Part shown: positions 17,222 through 27,187 of the stretch, in pieces
Position numbering within the stretch: position 1 is the first letter of the stretch
How the letters are laid out: the number at the start of each line of letters is the position of its first letter
Origin: Burkholderiaceae bacterium 26
GTDB taxonomy: Bacteria > Pseudomonadota > Gammaproteobacteria > Burkholderiales > Burkholderiaceae
NCBI GenBank assembly: GCA_000955795.1
Contig: JYOB01000003.1
Span: 62,001-126,000, forward strand
Direction: 5' to 3'
DNA length: 64,000 nucleotides
Notes under the pieces: generated by a model
Database searches by the model: none
Told to the model about the DNA's origin: nothing
What the model saw: only the letters and a program-made list of their open reading frames with translations
Made by a program: the position numbers and the translations under genes

Positions 17222-17779
17222 GTGGGCAACCGCCTATCCAAAATCGCTACCCGCACCGGCGACGACGGCACCACCGGCCTCGGCGACGGCAGCCGCACGG
17301 CCAAGGACAGCCTGCGTATCGCCGCCATCGGCGACGTCGACGAGCTGAACTCGCACATCGGCGTGCTGCTCACGCAAACGCTGCCCGACGGCGTGCGCGC
17401 CGCGCTCACGGCCATCCAGCACGACCTGTTCGATCTGGGTGGCGAATTGTGCATTCCCGGCTACACGATGGTGACGACCGCGCACGTGCTGCGGCTCGAC
17501 CAATGGCTGGCCGATTACAACGCCGATCTTCCCCGGCTGGCCGAATTCATCCTGCCAGGCGGCAGCCACGCCGCGGCACAGGCGCATGTCTGCCGCACCG
17601 TCGCGCGCCGTGCCGAGCGCAGCATCGTCGCGCTGGGCCGCGCAGAGACCATCGGCGAGGCGCCGCGCCAATACGTCAATCGCCTGTCGGACCTGCTGTT
17701 CGTGCTGGCGCGCGTGCTCAATCGCGCAGATGGCGGCACGGACGTCCTGTGGAAGCGAGACGAGCACAAGCCGACCTGA
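17222..17779 (+). CDS. PduO-type cob(I)alamin adenosyltransferase
   Basis: A 185-residue PduO/MMAB-type ATP:corrinoid adenosyltransferase, which makes adenosylcobalamin from cob(I)alamin and ATP. The ATP-binding N-terminus TRTGDDGTTGLGDGSR and the later motifs RRAERS and YVNRLSDLLFVLARVLN are the family signatures. It starts with GTG, supported by GGGAGACG 5-11 bases upstream. Divergent from dld, and its 3' end converges with mscS on a shared terminator. No other cobalamin gene lies in the window. Confidence 0.92.
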   Translation: MGNRLSKIATRTGDDGTTGLGDGSRTAKDSLRIAAIGDVDELNSHIGVLLTQTLPDGVRAALTAIQHDLFDLGGELCIPGYTMVTTAHVLRLDQWLADYNADLPRLAEFILPGGSHAAAQAHVCRTVARRAERSIVALGRAETIGEAPRQYVNRLSDLLFVLARVLNRADGGTDVLWKRDEHKPT

Positions 17780-17799
17780 TCGCAGCCGGCGCACCAAAC

Positions 17800-17830
17800 A
17801 AAACGGCCCGGTACGCAACCGGGCCGTTTT
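17800..17830. terminator. bidirectional terminator between the adenosyltransferase gene and mscS
   Basis: A 13-bp perfect stem (17800-17812 with 17818-17830) with loop ACGCA. The arms start with AAAA and end with TTTT, so both strands see a GC-rich hairpin and a T-run. It lies between two convergent genes. Confidence 0.9.
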
Positions 17831-17847
17831 GCTTTGCAGCGCGTGGA

Positions 17848-18750
17848 TCAGTTCACGCTGGTCGGCGTGGTCGTGCTTTGTGCCACGGCAGCCAAGCCTG
17901 CCAACTGCCCTGGCGTCGTGATGGTCAGCACTTGCGATGGCGTCGGCGCCGGGAAGCCAGCCTCGGTCAGCGCTTCCTTGATCGTGCGGTTGGTGTCGAA
18001 ATAGACCTGCCAGTAGCTGTCATTGTGCGTGTACGGGCGCACGGCCAGCACGGGCCCCACCAGGTTGAACTCCAGAATCTCCACATCGACGGCCGGATCG
18101 GTCAGCACGTTTGGAATGGCGGCAACCTTCTCCTTGAGCAGCGCGATGGCGGCGCGGTGGTCGGCGCTTCCGGCCAACTGCGCTTTCAACTCGACGCGGC
18201 GGTAGGGGTTCAAGGTGTAGTTCTGGATCGTGTCTGCGAAGATCTTGCCGTTGCCGACCATCGTGACCACGTTGTCCGGCGTGTTGATCGTCGTGGCAAA
18301 CAGGCCGATCTCCTTGATCGTGCCCGTTACGCCACCGGCCGTCACGAAGTCCCCTACCTTGAACGGCCGCAGCACGATCAGGAACGCGCCCGCCGCAAAG
18401 TTCGACAGCAGGCCCGACCACGCCATGCCGATGGCCACACCGGCTGCGGCAATCAGCGCCGCGAACGTCGTCGTCTGGATGCCGAAATAGCCAAGGATGC
18501 CGATCACCAGCAGCACGTTCAGCGTGACGGTGATGATGGAGCCGACATAGCGCAGCACGGTCGGATCGACCTTCTGTCGGCTCAACGAGCCTTCGACCAT
18601 GCGCACCGCCAGATTGATCAGCCAGCGGCCGACGACCCAGAAGACGATGGCCGCGAGAATCTTCATACCGACGTCGGTGGCGTATTGCGCCACGATCGCC
18701 TGGTACTTGTTTGCGGTGTTGACGGCGGTGTCCGCCAGGGTGTCTGCCAT
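17848..18750 (-). CDS. mscS: small-conductance mechanosensitive channel MscS
   Basis: A 300-residue MscS-type channel that releases solutes on hypo-osmotic shock. Two or three N-terminal transmembrane segments lead to the pore helix AALIAAAGVAIGMAWSGLLSN, whose Ala/Gly packing pattern is the MscS TM3 signature. The conserved LRPFKVGDFV and the cytoplasmic beta and alpha/beta vestibule follow. The C-terminal tail is slightly longer than in E. coli MscS (286 residues) and rich in Thr/Ala. GGAGG precedes the ATG. It is monocistronic by position. Confidence 0.92.
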   Translation of the reverse strand: MADTLADTAVNTANKYQAIVAQYATDVGMKILAAIVFWVVGRWLINLAVRMVEGSLSRQKVDPTVLRYVGSIITVTLNVLLVIGILGYFGIQTTTFAALIAAAGVAIGMAWSGLLSNFAAGAFLIVLRPFKVGDFVTAGGVTGTIKEIGLFATTINTPDNVVTMVGNGKIFADTIQNYTLNPYRRVELKAQLAGSADHRAAIALLKEKVAAIPNVLTDPAVDVEILEFNLVGPVLAVRPYTHNDSYWQVYFDTNRTIKEALTEAGFPAPTPSQVLTITTPGQLAGLAAVAQSTTTPTSVN

Positions 18751-18874
18751 GGATGCCTCCGGGAGAGCAGGGGGGGATCCACCTACGATATGTCAAAGGC
18801 AACGCACTTGTGTGACTTTGATACTTCCTGTTCACATTTGTTGTAGATCCGGGCTTGCGCGGCACACAAAGAAA

Positions 18875-18896
18875 AAGGACGCCCGCAGGCGTCCTT
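18875..18896 (-). terminator. terminator of aroG
   Basis: Stem AAGGACGCC (18875-18883) with GGCGTCCTT (18888-18896), loop of four, followed on the minus strand by a T-rich tail. It lies 22 bases past the aroG stop. Confidence 0.85.
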
Positions 18897-18918
18897 CCCA
18901 ACTCATGCGGATGGCGTC

Positions 18919-19998
18919 TTAGTTGCCGCTGCCCGGCACCAGACGGCGCTTGCGCACGGCGTCGGCCAGCGTTTCCAGCACCTTCACCGAATCGTCCCAG
19001 CCGATGCACGCATCGGTCACGCTCTGGCCGTAGGCTAGGTCCGACACCGGCGTGCCCTGCACGTGGTCCTGGCGCCCCGCATTGATGTGCGATTCAACCA
19101 TCACCCCGACGATGCGGTTGTCGCCGGCAGCCATCTGGCGGCCGATGTCTTCGCACACCGGGATCTGGTTCTCGTGCTTCTTGCTGCTGTTGGCGTGCGA
19201 AGCGTCGATCATCAGGCGCGCGGCCAGGCCCGACTTGGAGATGGCGTCGCAGGCTTCCTGCACGCTGGCGGCGTCATAGTTGGGCGCTTTGCCGCCGCGC
19301 AGGATGATGTGGCAATCCTCGTTGCCGGCCGTCGACACGATGGCCGAGTGCCCGCCCTTGGTGACCGACAGGAAGTGGTGCGGCTGCGATGCGGCCTTGA
19401 TGGCGTCCACGGCGATCTTCACGTTGCCGTCGGTGCCGTTCTTGAAGCCGACCGGGCACGACAGGCCGGAAGCCAGCTCGCGGTGCACCTGGCTTTCGGT
19501 CGTGCGCGCACCAATCGCGCCCCAGCTCACGAGATCGGCGATGTACTGCGGGCTGATCACGTCGAGGTATTCTGTGCCGGCGGGCAGGCCCAGCTCGTTG
19601 ATGTTCATCAGCAGCTCGCGCGCGGTGCGCAGGCCGTCGTTGATCTTGAAGCTGCCGTCCATGTGCGGGTCGTTGATCAGACCCTTCCAGCCGACCGTGG
19701 TGCGCGGCTTCTCGAAGTACACGCGCATCACGATTTCCAGCTCGTTCTTGAAGCGCTCGCGCTGCTCGACCAGGCGGCGGGCGTAGTCCATCGCCGCCTT
19801 GGTGTCGTGAATCGAGCACGGGCCGATGATGACGATCAGGCGATCATCCATGCCGTGCAGGATGCGGTGCATCGCGTTCCGGCTCTGGTAGATCAGGTCG
19901 GACACGGTGTCGCTGCACGGGAATTCGCGGATCAGATGCGACGGTGGCGTCAGCTCTTTCAGTTCGCGAATGCGCAAATCATCGGTGTTCTTCGGCAT
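18919..19998 (-). CDS. aroG: 3-deoxy-7-phosphoheptulonate synthase (DAHP synthase, class I)
   Basis: A 359-residue enzyme for the first step of the shikimate pathway, joining phosphoenolpyruvate and erythrose 4-phosphate. The sequence is colinear with E. coli AroG/AroF/AroH: LIVIIGPCSIHD, RVYFEKPRTTVGWKG, GARTTESQVHRE, GFKNGTDG and DASHANSSK. The metal site is represented by the Cys in GPCSIHD and His in DASHAN. Which aromatic amino acid inhibits it cannot be told safely, though AroG-type (Phe) is the usual call. GGAG lies 8 bases before the ATG. A strong hairpin follows. Confidence 0.92.
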   Translation of the reverse strand: MPKNTDDLRIRELKELTPPSHLIREFPCSDTVSDLIYQSRNAMHRILHGMDDRLIVIIGPCSIHDTKAAMDYARRLVEQRERFKNELEIVMRVYFEKPRTTVGWKGLINDPHMDGSFKINDGLRTARELLMNINELGLPAGTEYLDVISPQYIADLVSWGAIGARTTESQVHRELASGLSCPVGFKNGTDGNVKIAVDAIKAASQPHHFLSVTKGGHSAIVSTAGNEDCHIILRGGKAPNYDAASVQEACDAISKSGLAARLMIDASHANSSKKHENQIPVCEDIGRQMAAGDNRIVGVMVESHINAGRQDHVQGTPVSDLAYGQSVTDACIGWDDSVKVLETLADAVRKRRLVPGSGN

Positions 19999-20386
19999 GG
20001 AATGCTCCGGGGATGTGTCTTGAGTTCTATTGGAAACGTCTACTGTGTTCGGATCATGTTTCGCGTCGGTGCCGGGGTGGGGCAGGTGACTGGGCGAAAA
20101 AAAACCGCCAGGGTCGCTGGCGGTTTTCGGTATCTGCTGGGTGCTTTATTTTTGCTGCAAGCGCCCCTCTCCTTCCGCCAGCGGTGCGAGATGCCAAAAG
20201 TAAAAGTAAAAAAACTTGGCGAAGGACATGAGAGGAAAACGCGTCGATGCAGGAAAAATTGTGGCGCAGAGGTGACTTGAAACTACTGCGCCGCACCAAT
20301 CGAACCGTCTTTATAAACCCTTTTTCTGGGGGCCGCAAGCGCGGAATTTCCGGGCCTGCGGTGCCAAAACGACGGTTTCAGGGCAA
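19999..20386. other. 388-bp intergenic region between aroG and tldD
   Basis: Holds the aroG leader (19999 to about 20095), a strong minus-strand hairpin at 20101-20127, and about 260 bases of tldD 3' region with no convincing gene. A short plus-strand reading frame at 20190-20280 begins MPKVKVKK and is basic, but it has no ribosome site and no family match. Confidence 0.6.
20101..20127 (-). terminator. terminator downstream of tldD
   Basis: An 11-bp perfect stem (AAAACCGCCAG with CTGGCGGTTTT), loop of five, followed on the minus strand by TTTTTTTT in total. It lies about 260 bases past the tldD stop and just upstream of aroG. Confidence 0.85.
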
Positions 20387-21850
<1,464 letters not shown>

Positions 21851-21880
21851 GATCGGTTCTCGCAAAAAAATTCGATTGGC

Positions 21881-22750
21881 TTACATCACGCGGTGCTTGA
21901 GCGCCGGCAGATCCCGGCGCACTTGTGCGATGCGGGCGGGGTCCATGTCGCCGATGGCAACGCCTTCGCCCTCAGGCACGGAGGCGATGATTTCACCCCA
22001 CGGGTCGACGAGCATTGAATGGCCCCACGTGCGGCGGCCGTTTTCATGGCGCCCGCCCTGCGCGGCGGCGAGCACGTAACACTGGTTCTCGATGGCGCGG
22101 GCACGCAGCAGGATTTCCCAGTGCGCGGCTCCCGTCACGTAGGTGAAGGCCGCCGGCATCAGAATCAAGTTCAGGTTGCCTTGCGACGCCAGCGCCCGGT
22201 ACAGCTCCGGAAAACGCAGGTCGTAGCACACCGACATGCCCACGCGGCCGCACGGGGCATCGAAGGCGACGGGCGTGGCACCGGGCTCGATGGTCCGGGC
22301 CTCGTCGTAGCGCTCTTCACCGCGCACGAAGTTGAACAGGTGGATCTTGTCGTAGCGCGCGACACGCAACCCGGTCGGGTTGAAGGCGAGGGACGTATTG
22401 CGCACGCGCTGTTCGTCTTCGCACCACATCGGCAACGTGCCGCCGACGAGCCACAGCTTGTGACGGCGCGCGGCATCGGCGAGGAAGGTCTGGATCGGGC
22501 CGTCTTCGTCGCCCTCGCGGATGGCGACCTTGTCGCTGTCCTTGCGGCCCATCATGCAGAAGTATTCAGGCAGCAACGCGAGTTGCGCGCCCTGGGCGGC
22601 CGCCTCGGCAAGCAGCGCATCTGCGCGCGCCAGGTTGGCGTCCACGTCGATGGCCGTCACGGTCTGGATGGCGGCGACGCGAAAAGGTGCATCGAAAGGC
22701 GCATCCATGCCGGATGCGACGGGGGCCGGAGCAACGGTGGTCGAAGTCAT
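21881..22750 (-). CDS. nitrilase-superfamily amidase (deaminated glutathione amidase-like)
   Basis: A 289-residue carbon-nitrogen hydrolase. The catalytic Glu-Lys-Cys triad is visible as E62 (LLPEYF), K135 (YDKIHLF) and C175 (VCYDLRFPE). The sequence around the triad, with FVRGEERYDE and RAIENQCYVLAAAQGG, matches the Nit1/YbeM branch, which repairs deaminated glutathione by hydrolysing it to alpha-ketoglutarate and Cys-Gly. An N-terminal extension of about 20 residues is unusual and could mean a start at Met15. The ATG lies five bases after the yhdP stop and the gene leads into tldD, giving a yhdP-nit-tldD unit. Confidence 0.85.
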   Translation of the reverse strand: MTSTTVAPAPVASGMDAPFDAPFRVAAIQTVTAIDVDANLARADALLAEAAAQGAQLALLPEYFCMMGRKDSDKVAIREGDEDGPIQTFLADAARRHKLWLVGGTLPMWCEDEQRVRNTSLAFNPTGLRVARYDKIHLFNFVRGEERYDEARTIEPGATPVAFDAPCGRVGMSVCYDLRFPELYRALASQGNLNLILMPAAFTYVTGAAHWEILLRARAIENQCYVLAAAQGGRHENGRRTWGHSMLVDPWGEIIASVPEGEGVAIGDMDPARIAQVRRDLPALKHRVM

Positions 22751-22755
22751 GGCGC

Positions 22756-25700
22756 CTATTTTGCCGAGGTTTGCGATTGGCTGCCCGAATTACCGTTGGA
22801 CGCGACTTTCTCGATCTTCGGATCCGCCCAGCTACCGGTCACGTGGTATTGCGTGACGAATGCCTTCGACAGCTGATCGCCCAGGACCAATTGCGCGGCC
22901 AGCGTGCCCAGCCCGAGGGCCGGATTGATGAACGCCGCCGCCAGCGAGGCCGACGTGGCGTCCACCTTGGGCGTGACCTTCACGCGTAGGTCCTGCGTTT
23001 CATCGAGGATGTTGGCCGAGCCCTGCATGGCCACCTGGAACTGCGGGCCCTTGACGGCGAAATCTTCGGTGTGGGCCACGCCGCTGGCGATGGTGCCGGT
23101 GGCCGCCACGCTCTCGAACGGCGTGCCGCGGCCTGTGGCGCTGCGCAAGTCGGTCGCGAAATGCAGCAGCCCCTGCAGGCTCAGCACGCCGGCCAGCTTG
23201 GCCAGGCCCGGATCGACCGGCAGGAACTGGCCGCGCTCCAGGTTCAGCGCCATGCGGCCATTGAGCGTGGGATAGTCGATCGACATGGGTGAGCCGCGCC
23301 AGACCACGCAGCCTTCGAGCTTGCCCTTGGCACCGTCGATCACCTTGGCGAAGCCCATCTTCTGCAGCAGGTCGCCGGTGTCGCGCAGGTCGAGGTTGAA
23401 GTCGAGCAGCGTCCGGCGCTCGGGATCATCGCCACCGCCGCGCAGGCGTCGCGGGATGCGCCACGTGCCATGCGCCGTCAGCGTGGCGGCGGGCTGCTCG
23501 ATCTTCAGCGTCTCAAGCGTCCAGACGGGCGCGCCGTCGGTGATCTGATTGCGCGCCTTGATCTCCAGCTTGCCGAGCGCCTTGCCACGCAGGTCGAATT
23601 TGTCGGCAACGAGGTCGACCGATGGAATTTCCTGCGAGCTGCTGGCCAGCGATTCGGTGAGCGCAGTCTCTTCCTTCGCATCCGGGATGCTCATGCGCGA
23701 CAGGCGCATCGTCAGCTCGCCGAAGGGCACGGCAGCACTCTCGGCGTGCCAGCGCGCGCTGCCCGCAATTTCGCGCGAATCAATGGTCGATTGCCAGTTG
23801 GGGCCGTCGCGCGTGGCGTCAATGCGCACGGCGTTGAAGTCGCGGCCCAGGATGCGCAGCGTTTGCGCGCGCGCGCTCAGGTGGCTGGGCAGATATGCGC
23901 TATGGCTGTCGGAGGCGTTGGTGGCGTTGGTGGCGTTGGCCACGTGTTCGGCGGCAATCTGGCTGGCGCTCTTGTCTGCGGCGGGCGCGGCAAATACCTG
24001 GCGCCAGGCGTCGATGTCCAGCTGATCCAGCGCCAGGTTGGCCTGCACGCCTTCCTGCGGTTGCGGCACGGGCTGCCGTACGCCGATGCCGCCTCGCAGC
24101 ACCTCGACGCCGTTGCCCGTGTTGCGTTGTTCGTAGCGGGCGCTGACGATATTACCGACCTGCAAAACGATTTCGTCGATGGCGTTGTTGGACGCCAGCG
24201 GCTGCATCTCGAAACGCACCGGCAGCGGCTGCCCGGCGGCCTTGTTGAGCGGTGCCGGCAGGCGCACCGTCATCGGCGTGAGGTCGGACTGCACCTGGAT
24301 GAGCGGGCGATGCTGCTTGACGCTGATGGTCGCGCTGTATGGCGCGCTGCCCTCCAGCGAGCGGGCGACGGCGGCCACCGGGCTGTTCTCCGGCGTCGTC
24401 TCCCGCAGCCCTTGCGCCGATGCGGTGCCCGCCACCTGGATGCGGATCGTGCCATCGGGCGCGGTGCCCCCCGTGGGGCGGATTTCGCCGCCGGCAAAGC
24501 GCGCGCGCAGATTGTCGAAACCGATGCCTTTTTGCGTAAAGGTCAGCGCGCCGTTCACATCGGTGAGCGGTGGCGCCTGCGGAACAAGCGTGACGTCATT
24601 GCGTACGAACGTGACGCTGCCCTGGGCGCGCGTCGAATGCATCTCGTGTAGCGGCAGGTCCAGCTTGAGCGCCAGCGTGGCGTTGCCCTGGGCGCGCGCG
24701 TCCTTCGTGAAATGCCCGATCCACTGGCCGATGGGACTGGCCTCGACGTATTGCAGGAAGTTTTGCGTGGCGCCGTCGCCGCGACCATCGATGGTGAGCA
24801 GCGGGCTGTGGTCGCCCATGTCGGGCAGGCTGCCATTCACGTCCTGCAGATTCACGCCCATTACCTTGGCGCGCGCCACCTTGAACGCCAGGGATGCCCG
24901 ATCGAAGATCACCGTGCCGTCGATGTTGGTGAACGCCGGCCAGTCGCCCGGGTGCGTGGGCACGCGGCCCGGCGGGTTGTGCGCGGCTTCAGGCGGCGCA
25001 GACTGGTACGTCACGTCCTGGATCGGCACTTCCACGCGGAAGACGCCCTTGTGCGGCGGCCGGAACGGGAAGTCGTGCAGATCGCCCGCCAGCGCGAAAT
25101 CGACGTTGCTGGCCGTACCCGCTTGCAGCGCACCGCCCAGGTAGTCACGCAGATGCTGGCCGATCGACAGCGGCAGGTAGCGCGGCACCCGTGGAACGTT
25201 GGCGCGGTCCAGCGTGCCCTTCAGGTCGATGGTCCCGAGATGGCTGGTGTCTGGCGCGTGACGATAGCTGCCTGTGATGCGCGCCGACAGGTCGTCGTTG
25301 GAGAACGCAAGGTTGTCGCTGGTGACGACCAGTTCCTGCTTGCGATACGTCCAGTTGAACGTGCCTTGCAGCCGGTCCAGCGGCACGCGGGCGTCGGCAA
25401 AGGTGCCGGGCAGCAGCAGGGCGGTGTCGTTGGACTCAATGCGCAGCGTGCCTTTGTCGTTGGAGAAGACCGCGTTGCCGGAGATGTTTTCCACGCCGGG
25501 CACGGCTGGCTCGGGATGCTGGCCCGGCGGCACCGCGGGCAGCGCGCCGGGGCCGAACGACACCTGACGCATCGTGGCGCGGCCCGTGAAGTGCACGGGC
25601 GCCGGCGCATTTGGCCGCCAGCGGGAGACATCGCGCTGCCAGTTGATGTCGAGATCGTCGATGCGGCCGGACGGTTGCTTGGTACGCAGCGGTTCGAGCA

Positions 25701-27045
25701 CGCGGGCGGGCAGCGGCAGCGCGGTGGCGATGTTGCGCAGGTCGGCCAAATCCAGTGTCGTGGCTTTGACTTGCAGGCTGCGCAGGGCATCGCGCGAGTC
25801 GAGCGCCCACCCCACGTTGACGTTGCGCAAGCCGCGCGGCGTGCCGGCCGGGTTGGTGGGCGCCTGGATGCCGGGGCCGGCCAGTTCGGGCGCCGACGGA
25901 GGTTGGGCGGGTGGGTTCAGCGGCTGCCAGAGCAATGTGTCGACGCGCAAGGTGTGCTCGCCGCGCGCGTTGCGCTGATGCGTGGCCAGCGCCTGGAGGC
26001 TGCGCAGCTGCAGCGGGTCCAGATCCTTGCGGACCTGCAGATCGAGCTGCTGCCCCGTCAGCCGAGCCTGGCTGCGCGTGAACACGCCGTCGGCAAACTC
26101 CACCGAGCCGTCGGACGTGAGCGTGCCGCTTTTGGCGGCGGCCAGCACGGGAACATAGTGCTGCACGGAAGCCAACTGCAGCGTATCGACCTGCCAGGAA
26201 GCCTGGCCGTGCCAGTGGCGCCAATCGCCGGGGCGGGCCAGCAGGTCGTGACGGAAATCGGCGTGCAGTTTGATGGGGCCGTTGAACAGCGTGGGCGAGG
26301 TGCCGCTGGCCTCCAGCCGGTGGCGCGTCGGGCCGCTGCGTAGCTGCACCCGCACATTGCCCAGCGCCACTTCGGGCAGCTTTTGCTGCTCGTCGAGCCA
26401 GCGGACGGCGCCTTGCTGGAAATCGATGTCGCCTTGGGAGAGGAGCTGGTCGAGGAAATCGCTGTCGCCGCCGGTGTTTGGGCCGAGCGGCATGCCCGCA
26501 ACGAGCAAGGCGCCCTGCGCATTGCGCCGTACCAGCACGTCGGCCTGGCTGGCGTGCAGGGAGGCAAAGGTGATCTGCATGCGCAGCAACGAGCGCCAGG
26601 ACAGCCGCGCCTGCACGTCCTGTACCGCGAAGGTGCGACGGCCTGCGGTGTCGTGCGCGTCGATGCGCTGGGCGCGGAAGGCCGGGTGCCAGCCCTCCCA
26701 GTAGGTTTCAAGCGAGCCGATGCCGACGGTGGCGTGCAGTGCGCTGGACGCCTCGCGCTCCATCCAGTCGCGCGCCAGGCTTGCGCGCGGCCACAGGATG
26801 AAGCGCACCGCCAGCATGCCCACGATGGCCAGGATGGCCAGCGCCGCCGCCGTCTTCCAGAGCACGCGCCACAGCTTGCGCCAGATCGGGGCGCGGAAAA
26901 CAGTCCCAATGCCCGTGCCGATCCGGCTGACGAATCGCACCAGCCACGCCCAGGCCGTGGGCCGGCCCACCCCGCGTGTGGACAGGGTGCTGGCGTGTCC
27001 ACCATCGGACTTCGGCGATTCTGGGGGCTGGGACGGGCGAGGCAT
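22756..27045 (-). CDS. yhdP: YhdP-family AsmA-like envelope lipid-transport protein
   Basis: A 1,429-residue protein, the usual size of YhdP (TIGR02099/DUF3971). One N-terminal transmembrane segment (TAAALAILAIVGMLAVRFILWPR) anchors it in the inner membrane. The rest is a very long beta-rich periplasmic bridge ending in the AsmA-like module (LSLQGLLHFATDLRS ... NPALGLGTLAAQLVLGDQL). YhdP and its relatives TamB and YdbH are thought to carry phospholipid to the outer membrane. The start at 27045 is a choice; the frame stays open to 27204. A small tandem repeat encoding Asn-Ala-Thr lies near 23914-23940. It is divergent from glnE. Confidence 0.88.
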   Translation of the reverse strand: MPRPSQPPESPKSDGGHASTLSTRGVGRPTAWAWLVRFVSRIGTGIGTVFRAPIWRKLWRVLWKTAAALAILAIVGMLAVRFILWPRASLARDWMEREASSALHATVGIGSLETYWEGWHPAFRAQRIDAHDTAGRRTFAVQDVQARLSWRSLLRMQITFASLHASQADVLVRRNAQGALLVAGMPLGPNTGGDSDFLDQLLSQGDIDFQQGAVRWLDEQQKLPEVALGNVRVQLRSGPTRHRLEASGTSPTLFNGPIKLHADFRHDLLARPGDWRHWHGQASWQVDTLQLASVQHYVPVLAAAKSGTLTSDGSVEFADGVFTRSQARLTGQQLDLQVRKDLDPLQLRSLQALATHQRNARGEHTLRVDTLLWQPLNPPAQPPSAPELAGPGIQAPTNPAGTPRGLRNVNVGWALDSRDALRSLQVKATTLDLADLRNIATALPLPARVLEPLRTKQPSGRIDDLDINWQRDVSRWRPNAPAPVHFTGRATMRQVSFGPGALPAVPPGQHPEPAVPGVENISGNAVFSNDKGTLRIESNDTALLLPGTFADARVPLDRLQGTFNWTYRKQELVVTSDNLAFSNDDLSARITGSYRHAPDTSHLGTIDLKGTLDRANVPRVPRYLPLSIGQHLRDYLGGALQAGTASNVDFALAGDLHDFPFRPPHKGVFRVEVPIQDVTYQSAPPEAAHNPPGRVPTHPGDWPAFTNIDGTVIFDRASLAFKVARAKVMGVNLQDVNGSLPDMGDHSPLLTIDGRGDGATQNFLQYVEASPIGQWIGHFTKDARAQGNATLALKLDLPLHEMHSTRAQGSVTFVRNDVTLVPQAPPLTDVNGALTFTQKGIGFDNLRARFAGGEIRPTGGTAPDGTIRIQVAGTASAQGLRETTPENSPVAAVARSLEGSAPYSATISVKQHRPLIQVQSDLTPMTVRLPAPLNKAAGQPLPVRFEMQPLASNNAIDEIVLQVGNIVSARYEQRNTGNGVEVLRGGIGVRQPVPQPQEGVQANLALDQLDIDAWRQVFAAPAADKSASQIAAEHVANATNATNASDSHSAYLPSHLSARAQTLRILGRDFNAVRIDATRDGPNWQSTIDSREIAGSARWHAESAAVPFGELTMRLSRMSIPDAKEETALTESLASSSQEIPSVDLVADKFDLRGKALGKLEIKARNQITDGAPVWTLETLKIEQPAATLTAHGTWRIPRRLRGGGDDPERRTLLDFNLDLRDTGDLLQKMGFAKVIDGAKGKLEGCVVWRGSPMSIDYPTLNGRMALNLERGQFLPVDPGLAKLAGVLSLQGLLHFATDLRSATGRGTPFESVAATGTIASGVAHTEDFAVKGPQFQVAMQGSANILDETQDLRVKVTPKVDATSASLAAAFINPALGLGTLAAQLVLGDQLSKAFVTQYHVTGSWADPKIEKVASNGNSGSQSQTSAK

Positions 27046-27187
27046 GATGCGGATTATCCGATATTCAGGAGGCGGCGCCATATTTGGAGTGAGGCGTCGC
27101 GCCTGCCTAGCGGCAAGCACGCCCAATGCCCGTGAACGTTGGTGATCACGGATTGCCCTGCGTATACCGGCACGCATTTCAGCGAGA

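Noticed and set aside
20190-20280. Short basic plus-strand frame starting MPKVKVKK, reminiscent of nucleoid proteins
   Set aside because: No ribosome site, no conserved motif, and it lies in the 3' region of tldD.
23914-23940. Short tandem GGTGGCGTT repeat in yhdP
   Set aside because: Three in-frame units encoding Asn-Ala-Thr in a linker; too short to suggest phase variation.
22756-26343. Long plus-strand frames opposite yhdP (for example 23470-24651 and 24712-26343)
   Set aside because: They mirror third-position GC of yhdP and encode Arg/Gln/His-rich sequence without domains.
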